The translations under genes and the position numbers were made by a program. Positions 23,887-31,315 of a stretch of DNA of 64,000 nucleotides are shown here, in pieces (position 1 is the stretch's first letter; each line of letters begins with the position of its first letter). The DNA is from Virgifigura sp964551315. Lineage in GTDB: Bacteria > Pseudomonadota > Alphaproteobacteria > Dongiales > Dongiaceae. The stretch spans positions 13,037 through 77,036 of the forward strand of contig CAZKCM010000013.1 in the NCBI GenBank assembly GCA_964551315.1, written 5' to 3'. The notes beneath the pieces are model-generated. The model saw only the letters and a program-made list of their open reading frames with translations. It had not been told where the DNA came from and searched no databases.

Positions 23887-24672
23887 CTAGCGTATCTGCG
23901 TGAGCGAGCCGAGCATCTCGTCGGAGCTCTGGATGACCTTCGAGTTCATCTCGTAGGCCCGCTGGGCGGTGATCAGGTTGGTGATCTCCGAGACGATGTT
24001 GACGTTCGAGGTCTCCAGGAAGCCCTGTTCGAGGGTGCCGAATCCGGCTGATCCGGGCGTCCCGACGATCGGCGGGCCGGAGGCCGCCGTTTCCAGCAGC
24101 AGGTTGTCGCCGATGGCGTCGAGTCCGCCCTCGTTCGCGAACGCGGCCAGTTCGAACTGGCCGATTTCCTGCGGGTCGACGTTCCCGGCGATCTCGACGA
24201 ACACCTCGCCGGCGGCGTTGATCGTCACCCTGGTGGCGTCTTCGGGGATGGTGATGCCGGGCACGACCACGTAGCCGTCCGGCGTAACGATCGTTCCGTC
24301 CTCGCTGCGCTGCAGGGCACCGGCCCGCGTGTAGGCGATCTCGCCGTTCGGCAGCTCCACCTGGAAGTAGCCGCGCCCCTTGATCGCGAGGTCGAGCGGG
24401 TTGTCGGTGATGATCACGTTGCCCTGCTCGGCGATGCGGTAGACGGCGGTCGGCTTGACGCCGACGCCGATCTGCACGCCGGCCGGAACGATGGTCCCGG
24501 CGTCCGAGGAGGCGGAGCCGACGCGGCGCAGGCTCTGGTACAGAAGGTCGCTGAACTCCGCCCGCCGGCGCTTGTAGCCGGTGGTGTTCATGTTGGCGAT
24601 GTTGTTGGAGATGACCTCGACGTTGAGCTGCTGGGCCAGCATCCCGGTCGCCGCGGTGCTGAGCGATCTCAT
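23887..24672 (-). CDS. flgG: distal rod protein FlgG
   Basis: 261 residues, the standard length. MRSLSTAATGMLAQQLNVEVISNNIANMNTTGYKRRRAEFSDLLYQ is the conserved N-terminus, GVQIGVGVKPTAVYRI follows, and the C-terminus ETSNVNIVSEITNLITAQRAYEMNSKVIQSSDEMLGSLTQI is equally typical. FlgG is the long distal rod segment that passes the P and L rings, whose components are encoded next to it. Confidence 0.98.
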   Translation of the reverse strand: MRSLSTAATGMLAQQLNVEVISNNIANMNTTGYKRRRAEFSDLLYQSLRRVGSASSDAGTIVPAGVQIGVGVKPTAVYRIAEQGNVIITDNPLDLAIKGRGYFQVELPNGEIAYTRAGALQRSEDGTIVTPDGYVVVPGITIPEDATRVTINAAGEVFVEIAGNVDPQEIGQFELAAFANEGGLDAIGDNLLLETAASGPPIVGTPGSAGFGTLEQGFLETSNVNIVSEITNLITAQRAYEMNSKVIQSSDEMLGSLTQIR

Positions 24673-24699
24673 CGGCCGACTTCCTTTCCTCTCCTAATC

Positions 24700-25434
24700 C
24701 TATGCGTTCGCAGAGACGATCGTGCTGATCCCGCGGCGCTGCCGCTCATGCTCCGTGTCGACCAGGTTCTGGGTCGCCTGGTAGTTGCGCGTCACGGCGA
24801 TCATGCGGGTCAGCTCCAGGATCGGCTGGACGTTCGATTCCTCGACCATGCCCTGGACGATCTCGGTGTCGAAGGCCGGCAGGGGCGGCTGGTCCGTGCC
24901 GTAGAGGCCGCCGGCCAGCCTCTCCATCGCCTGCTCGTTCTCGAAACGAACGACCGCGATCCGGGCCAGCGGCACGCCGTCCACGGAAACGGTGCCGTCG
25001 CGCGCCACGGCGATCTCGTCCACCTCGCCTTCGTCGAACGGGATGAAGATGGGCGCCCCGGCCGTGTCGAGGACCGGGTGGCCCTGGGCGGTCACCAGCC
25101 GGCCGTCGGCGTCGAGCTGAAAGCGGCCGACGCGCGTGTAGCGCTCGCCCTCCGGCGTGTCGACGACGAAATAGCCGGCGCCGTGGAGGGCGAAATCGAG
25201 GTCGTTGCCGGTCGTGGCCATCGGCCCCTCCGTCGTGTCGCGGATGACGGCGAAGTCCTGGACGAAGGACATCGGCGGGTTCCGGCGCTCGGGGCGCGAG
25301 AGGTACTCGACGAACAGCATGTCATCGCCCTTGAACGCGGGCGTCTCGGCGTTGGCCAGGTTGTGCGCGATGATGTCCATCTCGCGACGGAGCACCATCT
25401 GGCGGGACAAGGCGATGTAGGTTGTGTTCTCCAT
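24700..25434 (-). CDS. flgF: proximal rod protein FlgF
   Basis: 244 residues. MENTTYIALSRQMVLRREMDIIAHNLANAETPAFKGDDMLF is the rod-protein N-terminus and ESNVQPILELTRMIAVTRNYQATQNLVDTEHERQRRGISTI the C-terminus. The central part FALHGAGYFVVDTPEGERYTRVGRFQLDADGRLV separates it from flgG. First gene of flgF-flgG-flgA-flgH, driven by the sigma-54 promoter at 25507-25521. Confidence 0.96.
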   Translation of the reverse strand: MENTTYIALSRQMVLRREMDIIAHNLANAETPAFKGDDMLFVEYLSRPERRNPPMSFVQDFAVIRDTTEGPMATTGNDLDFALHGAGYFVVDTPEGERYTRVGRFQLDADGRLVTAQGHPVLDTAGAPIFIPFDEGEVDEIAVARDGTVSVDGVPLARIAVVRFENEQAMERLAGGLYGTDQPPLPAFDTEIVQGMVEESNVQPILELTRMIAVTRNYQATQNLVDTEHERQRRGISTIVSANA

Positions 25435-25506
25435 GATCGGACGGCATCTTCCGTGGCGGTTGGCTCTCGCCGGCGGCGTTCGCGGCGCCGCCTCGACCCG
25501 TCCCCT

Positions 25507-25521
25507 GCAGCCCGCGTGCCA
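25507..25521 (-). promoter_or_regulatory. sigma-54 promoter of flgF
   Basis: The minus strand reads TGGCACGCGGGCTGC: TGGCACG exact, GG and GC ten bases apart. Expected start near 25495, about 60 nt before the flgF ATG. The palindrome pair at 25671-25701 lies upstream across an assembly gap, so the true distance is unknown. Confidence 0.8.
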
Positions 25522-25559
25522 ACTCGGCCGGCGGCGGACCGCGGGTGTTTTCGCCGGAA

Positions 25560-25659
25560 NNNNNNNNNNNNNNNNNNNNNNNNNNNNNNNNNNNNNNNNN
25601 NNNNNNNNNNNNNNNNNNNNNNNNNNNNNNNNNNNNNNNNNNNNNNNNNNNNNNNNNNN
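25560..25659. other. assembly gap (100 N)
   Basis: Exactly 100 unresolved bases in the control region shared by flgF and fliL. The flanks are the flgF sigma-54 promoter on the left and the tandem palindromes and CtrA-type box on the right, so the gap probably hides little coding sequence, but its real length is not known. Confidence 0.98.
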
Positions 25660-25670
25660 GAAGGGCGCGT

Positions 25671-25701
25671 CGGGCAGGCTTTGCCCGGTACTTCTTGCCG
25701 G
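25671..25701. promoter_or_regulatory. tandem GGCA-N5-TGCC palindromes between flgF and fliL
   Basis: CGGGCA-GGCTT-TGCCCG (25671-25687) and CCGGTA-CTTCT-TGCCGG (25685-25701), centres 14 bp apart. Third instance of the paired palindrome beside a flagellar sigma-54 promoter. The second copy has one arm mismatch (T for C). Confidence 0.55.
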
Positions 25702-25734
25702 CCGGCGGCGGCGGCCGGGCGGTCCGCGCCCGTC

Positions 25735-25749
25735 TCAACGAGATCTTAA
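25735..25749 (+). promoter_or_regulatory. CtrA-type box upstream of fliL
   Basis: TCAA-CGAGATC-TTAA followed by CCAA, one mismatch from TTAA-N7-TTAA, centred about 50-80 bp before the possible fliL starts. The fliL operon is a CtrA-activated early flagellar operon in Caulobacter, which supports the call. Confidence 0.6.
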
Positions 25750-25793
25750 CCAACCCGCGCTAACGTGCAGCCTGCCCCGGTAAAGGGCCGGTG

Positions 25794-26345
25794 ATGCCGG
25801 CCCAAACGACGGAAACGATAAGAATGTCAACGCAGGCGACAACGGACGCGGTCGATGAGGATCTTGAGTTTGAAACCCGGCCGCGACCCAACGGTCTTTC
25901 GGGCAAGAAGCTCGTTTTTCTGATTCTCCTCCCGCTGCTTCTGCTGATCGGCGGCGGTGGGACGGCGTATGTCACGGGCGCGCTCGACGGGTTCCTGGGC
26001 GGCGTCGGACAGCAGCGGCAGGCGGCGAAGGCCGGCCCCAGCGTCTTCTTCGAGCTTCCGGAGCTGCTCGTGAACCTGAACTCGGCGGGCAACAAGAGGC
26101 GGAACTACCTCAAGCTTCGCGTCAGCCTCGAGCTCTCCGACGCCCAGGCCGTGCATCACATCAAGCAGGTCCTGCCGCGGATCGTGGACGCCTTCCAGGT
26201 GTATCTGCGCGAGCTTCGCATCGAGGACCTGCAGGGATCCGCCGGCCTCTATCGGCTTCGGGAGGAGCTGCTGCTTCGGGTGAACGCGGTGGCGGAGCCC
26301 GTCGAGGTCGAGGACGTCCTGTTCAAGGAAATGCTGGTTCAGTAG
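25794..26345 (+). CDS. fliL: flagellar basal-body protein FliL
   Basis: 183 residues. A short acidic cytoplasmic tail, then a membrane span (KLVFLILLPLLLLIGGGGTAYVTG), then a periplasmic stomatin-like domain: VFFELPELLVNLNSAGNKRRNYLKLRVSLEL and IVDAFQVYLRELRIEDLQGSAGLYRLREELLLRVNAV. FliL surrounds the stator and supports motor torque. The start is uncertain between ATG 25794 (with AAAGGG upstream) and ATG 25824 (with GGAA); given the CtrA box, either leaves a short leader. First gene of the fliL-fliM operon. Confidence 0.93.
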   Translation: MPAQTTETIRMSTQATTDAVDEDLEFETRPRPNGLSGKKLVFLILLPLLLLIGGGGTAYVTGALDGFLGGVGQQRQAAKAGPSVFFELPELLVNLNSAGNKRRNYLKLRVSLELSDAQAVHHIKQVLPRIVDAFQVYLRELRIEDLQGSAGLYRLREELLLRVNAVAEPVEVEDVLFKEMLVQ

Positions 26346-26355
26346 CGGTGCGGCG

Positions 26356-27435
26356 ATGACGGACTCTTCGGAGACCGACGACCTCAGCGAGGAGGAGCGG
26401 GCGGCGGCCGAGTGGGAGGCGATGGCCGCGGAGGAGGGGCCGGCGGAAGAGCCGGTGATCGGCGGATATCCGGGCGGCAGCTCCACGCGCATCCTCGACC
26501 AGGACGAGATCGACAGCCTGCTCGGGCTCAAGGACAACTCCGATCAGGAGGACGAGAAGTCCGGCATCCAGGCCATCATCAACAGCGCGCTCGTCTCCTA
26601 CGAGCGCCTGCCGATGCTGGAGGTCGTCTTCGACCGCCTGGTGCGCATGCTGTCCACCAGCATGCGCAACTTCACCTCGGACAACGTCGAGGTGTCGCTC
26701 GACAGCATCACCTCGATCCGCTTCGGCGACTACCTCAACTCGATCCCGCTGCCCGCCATGCTGGGGGTCTTCAAGGCCGAGGAGTGGGACAATTTCGGGC
26801 TGATCACCGTCGACAGCTCGCTCACCTACTCGATCGTCGACGTGCTCCTCGGCGGCCGCCGCGGGACGGCGGCGATGCGGATCGAGGGGCGCCCCTACAC
26901 GACGATCGAGCGCAATCTGGTCGAGCGCATGATCAACGTCGTGCTCAACGACCTGTCGGCGACCTTCGACCCGCTCTCTCCGGTCACCTTCCACTTCGAG
27001 CGGCTGGAGACCAATCCGCGCTTCGCGACCATCGCCCGCCACGCCAACGCCGCCGTCCTCGCGCGGCTGCGCGTCGATATGGAGGACCGCGGCGGCCGGC
27101 TCGAGCTGCTGCTGCCCTACGCGACGCTCGAGCCCGTGCGCGAGCTCTTGCTGCAGATGTTCATGGGCGAGAAGTTCGGGCGCGATTCGATCTGGGAAAG
27201 CCACCTGACGGCCGAGCTCTGGCAGACGGAGGTCAAGATCGACGCGGTGCTGGACGAGTTCGAACTGCCGCTCGGCGACGTCCTGAACTGGAAGGTCGGC
27301 ACGCGGCTGGAACTGAACTGCACCCCCACCTCGCCGGTGGCGCTGCGCTGCGGCGACGTGGAGATGCTGCGCGGGCAGATGGGGCGCAAGTCGGGCTTCA
27401 TCGCGGTCCGCGTCTCCGAGCGCCTGATGCGATAG
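26356..27435 (+). CDS. fliM: flagellar motor switch protein FliM
   Basis: 359 residues. FliM is the C-ring protein that binds CheY-P. RILDQDEIDSLLG (about 38-50) is the CheY-binding peptide. The middle CheC-like domain has ISMRFGDYLNSIPLPAMLGVF-type residues, VDVLLGGRRG and TTIERNLVERMINVVLNDLSATF. The C-terminal SpoA domain has LPLGDVLNWKVGTRLELNC and LRGQMGRKSGFIAVRV. It starts 10 bp after fliL. Confidence 0.97.
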   Translation: MTDSSETDDLSEEERAAAEWEAMAAEEGPAEEPVIGGYPGGSSTRILDQDEIDSLLGLKDNSDQEDEKSGIQAIINSALVSYERLPMLEVVFDRLVRMLSTSMRNFTSDNVEVSLDSITSIRFGDYLNSIPLPAMLGVFKAEEWDNFGLITVDSSLTYSIVDVLLGGRRGTAAMRIEGRPYTTIERNLVERMINVVLNDLSATFDPLSPVTFHFERLETNPRFATIARHANAAVLARLRVDMEDRGGRLELLLPYATLEPVRELLLQMFMGEKFGRDSIWESHLTAELWQTEVKIDAVLDEFELPLGDVLNWKVGTRLELNCTPTSPVALRCGDVEMLRGQMGRKSGFIAVRVSERLMR

Positions 27436-27445
27436 GGAGGGCCGC

Positions 27446-27952
27446 ATGGACCCTGAATTCGCTCTCGTCGCCGACGGCCTGCTGGCCGTTCTGCTGCTGG
27501 CGACCCTCGTCTACGTCGCCCGCCTCAACCGGCGGCTGGGACAGATCCGCGACGCGCGGCAGGAGTTCGAGGCGCTGATCGCCCGCTTCGCCGAGGCGAC
27601 GGCGCAGGCCGACCGGAGCATCGCCGGCGTCAAGGCCGCCGCCGCGGCCGAGGGCAAGGAACTGCAGGCCACGATCGATCGAAGCCGCGGCCTGCGCGAC
27701 GACCTCGCCTTCCTCGCCGACAAGGCGAACGGGCTGGCGGACCAGCTCGAAGCCGCGATCGGGCGGGCGCGCGGCGCGGTCGCCGCGCGGGTGCCGCCGG
27801 CCGCGACCGACGAGAAGCCGGCGCCGGTCCGCCGCCCCGCCTCGGGGAAGGCGCCGGGCCAGCCCCCGCGGGAGAACCGGGCGGCGTTCCGGGGCGAGCC
27901 GTTGTCCGACGGGGAGAGGGACCTGCTCCGGGCCCTCTCCTCGGTCCGCTGA
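27446..27952 (+). CDS. DUF6468-type flagellar-cluster membrane protein
   Basis: 168 residues. One N-terminal membrane span (FALVADGLLAVLLLATLVYVARL) is followed by a long coiled-coil-like helix (LNRRLGQIRDARQEFEALIARFAEATAQADRSI and ELQATIDRSRGLRDDLAFLADKANGLADQLEAAI) and a Pro-rich tail ending in GERDLLRALSSVR. It resembles the uncharacterised DUF6468 family found between fliM and the motE-like gene in Rhodospirillales. The role is unknown; context suggests a motor or C-ring accessory. It starts 10 bp after fliM, so it is in the same operon. Confidence 0.72.
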   Translation: MDPEFALVADGLLAVLLLATLVYVARLNRRLGQIRDARQEFEALIARFAEATAQADRSIAGVKAAAAAEGKELQATIDRSRGLRDDLAFLADKANGLADQLEAAIGRARGAVAARVPPAATDEKPAPVRRPASGKAPGQPPRENRAAFRGEPLSDGERDLLRALSSVR

Positions 27953-27979
27953 GACGTCTGGCGGCCGAGCGGCGTCCCG

Positions 27980-28651
27980 ATGCGTTTCCGTCCGCGCCTG
28001 CTGCCGGTCGTGCTCTTCGCCGGTGGGCTCCTGCTCACGATCCGGGTCGGCAATCTGTGGCACGACATCTCGGTGACCGCGGGCAGCCGCACCGTCGCCG
28101 AGACCATGACGGAAGAGGCGGCCCCCGCCGCGGGGCCGGCGGAAGCGCCCGGTTCCGCCCAGTCGGCGGCCGCCCCCGTGGCGTCCGGCTCGGCCTCCGG
28201 CTCCGCGGCCGGGGGCGGGCGCGCGGACCCCTTCGCCTACACCGACGAAGAGATCGAAGTCCTGCAGGCGCTCGCCAAGCGCCGCGACGAGCTCGACGCG
28301 CGCGAGCGGGAGCTGCAGGAGCGCGCGGCGCTCCTCGACGCCGCGGAGCGGCGGATGGACCAGAAGATCGCGGAGCTGAAGGCCCTGCAATCGACGATCG
28401 AGGGCCTGGTCGAGAAGTACGACGCCGAGGAAGACGAGAAGTACAGGAATCTCGTAAAGATCTACGAGAACATGAAGCCGAAGGACGCGGCCAAGATCTT
28501 CGAGCGGCTGGAGATGGAGGTCCTGCTCGAGGTGGTCGGCCGCATGCGCCAGCAGAAATCGGCGCAGATTCTCGCGGAGATGAATCCCGAAAAGGCGATG
28601 AAGGTCACCCACGAGCTCGCCGAGCAGTACAACCTCCCCATCCCCCGATAG
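27980..28651 (+). CDS. MotE-like flagellar motility protein (MgtE N-terminal-like domain)
   Basis: 223 residues. A signal-anchor (LLPVVLFAGGLLLTIRVGNLW) and a low-complexity Ala/Ser stretch are followed by a coiled coil (EEIEVLQALAKRRDELDARERELQERAALLDAAERRMD) and a C-terminal MgtE-N-like domain: LVKIYENMKPKDAAKIFERLEMEVLLEVVGRMRQQKSAQILAEMNPEKAMKVT. This matches the MotE family; MotE is a periplasmic chaperone for MotC in Sinorhizobium. Here it probably assists a stator or the basal body. Last gene of the fliL operon. Confidence 0.8.
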   Translation: MRFRPRLLPVVLFAGGLLLTIRVGNLWHDISVTAGSRTVAETMTEEAAPAAGPAEAPGSAQSAAAPVASGSASGSAAGGGRADPFAYTDEEIEVLQALAKRRDELDARERELQERAALLDAAERRMDQKIAELKALQSTIEGLVEKYDAEEDEKYRNLVKIYENMKPKDAAKIFERLEMEVLLEVVGRMRQQKSAQILAEMNPEKAMKVTHELAEQYNLPIPR

Positions 28652-28722
28652 CGCCGCCGGCGCATGCCGGCGCGCCGCGAACCGCCTCCCGGCGGCCGGG
28701 GGCGATGACGAATTTCCCTTGT

Positions 28723-28737
28723 TTTACTTCGGCTTAA
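28723..28737 (+). promoter_or_regulatory. CtrA-type box upstream of cheY
   Basis: TTTA-CTTCGGC-TTAA followed by CCAATG, one mismatch from TTAA-N7-TTAA. The right half TTAACCA is a strong CtrA half site. Centred 83 bp before the cheY ATG, within the 161-bp space after motE. Confidence 0.55.
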
Positions 28738-28812
28738 CCAATGACCCGGTAGTCTGCCGGCATTTATCGCATCGCCCCGGCGGTTCCGAATCTCGCGAGG
28801 AGGAAAGATTTC

Positions 28813-29199
28813 ATGGCCGTTGACATGAACATGCCGATCCTGATCGTCGACGACTACAAGACGATGCTGCGGATCATTCGGAATCTGCTGAAGCAGCTTG
28901 GCTTTGACAACGTGGACGAGGCGACGGACGGCAGCACCGCGCTGCACAAGCTCCGGGACAAGAACTACGGCCTCGTCATCTCCGACTGGAACATGGAGCC
29001 GATGACCGGCCTGCAGCTCCTGCGCGAGGTGCGGGCGGACAACCGGCTGAAGGACTTGCCCTTCATCATGATCACGGCGGAGAGCAAGAGCGAGAACGTG
29101 ATTGCGGCGAAGGAGGCCGGCGTCAGCAACTACATCGTCAAACCGTTCAACGCGGCGACGCTGAAGCAGAAGCTCACTTCGATCATCGGCAACTTCTGA
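28813..29199 (+). CDS. cheY: chemotaxis response regulator CheY
   Basis: 128 residues, a single receiver domain. Phosphorylation site Asp58 (LVISDWNM), acidic pair Asp13-Asp14 (IVDDYKTM), Thr88 (FIMITAES) and Lys110 (YIVKPFNA) are all present. MNMPILIVDDYKTMLRIIRNLLKQLGF is close to the CheY type that binds FliM, and it sits next to cheZ. AGGAGG lies 10 bases before the ATG at 28813. No CheA is in the window. A CtrA-type box precedes it. Confidence 0.92.
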   Translation: MAVDMNMPILIVDDYKTMLRIIRNLLKQLGFDNVDEATDGSTALHKLRDKNYGLVISDWNMEPMTGLQLLREVRADNRLKDLPFIMITAESKSENVIAAKEAGVSNYIVKPFNAATLKQKLTSIIGNF

Positions 29200-29209
29200 G
29201 GCTGCGACC

Positions 29210-29863
29210 ATGACCGCGCCCCGTCTGAATCCCGAAACGGCAAGGCGCGTCGACGCGCTTCTCAAGCGGCGCGGCGGCAGCGGCGTCGACGCCGCGGCGA
29301 TCGCCGCGGTGGTCGAAAGCGTCATGGCTTCGATGGAGGGCGATCTTTCGGCCGTCAACCTCAAGCTCTACGCCGAGCTCGAGGGGCTGGCGCGCTACAT
29401 CGCCGACGCGAAGGCGGAGATCGCGGCGCTCCGGCCCGACGAGATCCGCGAGCGGCACCTGCCGACCGCGACGGACGAGCTGGAGGCGATCGTCGGGGCG
29501 ACCGAACAGGCGACCAACTCGATCCTGGAGGCGGCGGAAACGATCGAAGCGATGACCGGTCGCATGGAGCCCGAGGTTTCCGGCCGGGTCACCGAGGCGG
29601 TGACCCGCGTTTACGAGGCCTGCAACTTCCAGGACATCACCGGCCAGCGCATCACCAAGATCGTCAAGGCGCTGCAGCACATCGAGGCGAAGGTCGATGC
29701 CCTGCTCGCCGCCTTCGGCGAGGAGATCGAGGCGTACAAGAGGGCGAATCCGGTGCCGGCCGAGGAGCGGGCGTCGGACGGCGCCCTGCTGAACGGTCCC
29801 CAGCTTCCGGACGAGGCCGCGAAGCAGGCGGAGATCGACGCCTTGCTCGCGAGCCTCGACTGA
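29210..29863 (+). CDS. cheZ: CheY-P phosphatase CheZ-like protein
   Basis: 217 residues, helical. The catalytic segment ACNFQDITGQRITKIVKAL (about 141-159) carries the Asp and Gln of the CheZ active site (D-I-T-G-Q), and the extreme C-terminus KQAEIDALLASLD is the CheY-binding tail. Between them is a charged linker. It would remove phosphate from CheY and reset the motor. It begins 10 bp after cheY and is followed by the MotB-like pair, so all four are probably one operon. Confidence 0.87.
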   Translation: MTAPRLNPETARRVDALLKRRGGSGVDAAAIAAVVESVMASMEGDLSAVNLKLYAELEGLARYIADAKAEIAALRPDEIRERHLPTATDELEAIVGATEQATNSILEAAETIEAMTGRMEPEVSGRVTEAVTRVYEACNFQDITGQRITKIVKALQHIEAKVDALLAAFGEEIEAYKRANPVPAEERASDGALLNGPQLPDEAAKQAEIDALLASLD

Positions 29864-29888
29864 GCCCGCCGGCGCGCCGGTTGCCGCC

Positions 29889-30560
29889 ATGTTGGGCGCT
29901 CTCAGGCGGTGGCAGGGCGACATCCATCTCGCGACCCTTCTGAGTCTCCAGCTCCTGCTGCTGGCGTTCTTCGTTCTGCTGACGGCGATGTCCCGGTTCG
30001 ACGGGGACCGGACCCGCTCGGTGATCGACGGCGTGCAGGCGGCCTTCGCCGGCCCGTCGGCCGATCCGGCGGGCCGCCGGCCGGCCGGCCTCGCACCCTG
30101 GGGCGCCGCCGGGTGGCCGGGTGAGGCGGCCGCGCTCCGCGCCTTCCGTGAGGAGGTCGGTCGGCTCGTCCGGGCCGCGATCCCGCTGACCCGGGTCGAA
30201 ACCGGGGCCCGCGACGACGCCGAGGCGATGCGGATCGCGCTGCCCGTCGAGGCGTTCTTCCGGCCCGGCGAGGCGCGGCTGAACCCGGCCCGCCAGGCCT
30301 TTCTCGAGCGCCTCGTCGCGGCGCTGGACCGGCGGCCGTCCGGCTACCGCTACGAGCTCGAGGCCCGCCTGCCCGACGGCGACCCGCAGCTTGCCGTCGC
30401 GCGCGCCGACGCCCTCGTCCGCGCCCTGGCGGCGGCCGGGGCGGCCGGCCTGTCGGCCGGTGTCGGGGGCGGGGTCGATGCCGACCGCATCCTCTTCGCG
30501 ATCCGGCTGGAGAGCGGCCCGGCACCGGCCGGCCTCTTTGCCGAGAGGGCCGGCGAATGA
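29889..30560 (+). CDS. degenerate MotB-like membrane protein
   Basis: 223 residues. One N-terminal membrane span, HLATLLSLQLLLLAFFVLLTAMSRFD, resembles the MotB anchor but lacks its channel aspartate. The periplasmic part has an OmpA/MotB-like layout: IALPVEAFFRPGEARLNPARQAFLERLVAALDRRPSGYRYELEARLPD, then LAVARADALVRALAAAG. The peptidoglycan-binding residues are poorly kept. It overlaps the next, better MotB-like gene by four bases, so the two are probably partners. The function is unknown; a heteromeric stator or a structural motor part is possible. Confidence 0.65.
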   Translation: MLGALRRWQGDIHLATLLSLQLLLLAFFVLLTAMSRFDGDRTRSVIDGVQAAFAGPSADPAGRRPAGLAPWGAAGWPGEAAALRAFREEVGRLVRAAIPLTRVETGARDDAEAMRIALPVEAFFRPGEARLNPARQAFLERLVAALDRRPSGYRYELEARLPDGDPQLAVARADALVRALAAAGAAGLSAGVGGGVDADRILFAIRLESGPAPAGLFAERAGE

Positions 30561-31315
30561 CGGGCGCCGTGGACCGGTCCGGGCCGGTGGCGGCCGCGCC
30601 CCTCGCGCCGGAAGGGCCGGCCCGCGCGACCCGTCCGGGGGCCGGCACCTGGCTGATCACCTTCACCGACCTCGCCGCGCTGATGCTCGCCCTCTTCGTC
30701 ATGCTGTTCTCGATGTCGACGATGGATGAGGCGAAGTGGCGGCGCGTCGCCGCCGCGCTGTCGCCCGACGGCGACCGGCGGTCCGAGGACGCGGCGCCCG
30801 CCGCCTCGGCCGCGCGCAACATCGCCGCGGCGGAGACCGCGCCCGGCCGCGACCTCGATTACCTGGCGGCGCTGCTGACGCGCCAGATGGAGGCGGAGCC
30901 GCGTCTGGCCGAGGCGATCCTGCGCCGCGGCGGCGACCGCATCGTCATCTCGCTGCCGGAGGGGCTTCTGTTCGCGCCGGACAGCGCGACCCCGCACGCC
31001 CGGTCGGCCGCGCCGCTCTTCACCCTGGCCGGGCTCCTGCGGAACCTGCCGAACCGGATCGAGGTGGAAGGGCACACCGACCCCGACCCGCCGAACGCCG
31101 CGCGCTACGCCTCGAACTGGGATCTGTCCCTGCGGCGTGCGCTTGCCGTCCGCTCGGCGCTGGAGCGGGCCGGCTATTCGCGACCGATCGTCGCGCGCGG
31201 CTACGGCGCGTCGCGCTTCGAGGCGCTGTCGCCGCGGCTCGACCCGCGCCGCCGCTACGCGTTGGCCCGCCGGGTCGACATCGTCATCCACGAGGCTGGG
31301 AACTCGCGCTCATGA
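30557..31315 (+). CDS. MotB/OmpA-family protein
   Basis: 252 residues. TWLITFTDLAALMLALFVMLFSMSTMDEAKW (about 31-61) is a MotB-type anchor with the channel aspartate (FTD). The C-terminal OmpA-like peptidoglycan-binding domain has FAPDSATPHARSAAPLFTLAGLLRNLPNRIEVEGHTDPDP, NWDLSLRRALAVRSALERAGY and ARGYGASRFEA. MotB with MotA makes the proton channel and anchors it to the wall, but no motA is near, so MotA must be elsewhere or the protein has another role. It overlaps both neighbours by four bases. Confidence 0.8.
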   Translation: MTGAVDRSGPVAAAPLAPEGPARATRPGAGTWLITFTDLAALMLALFVMLFSMSTMDEAKWRRVAAALSPDGDRRSEDAAPAASAARNIAAAETAPGRDLDYLAALLTRQMEAEPRLAEAILRRGGDRIVISLPEGLLFAPDSATPHARSAAPLFTLAGLLRNLPNRIEVEGHTDPDPPNAARYASNWDLSLRRALAVRSALERAGYSRPIVARGYGASRFEALSPRLDPRRRYALARRVDIVIHEAGNSRS

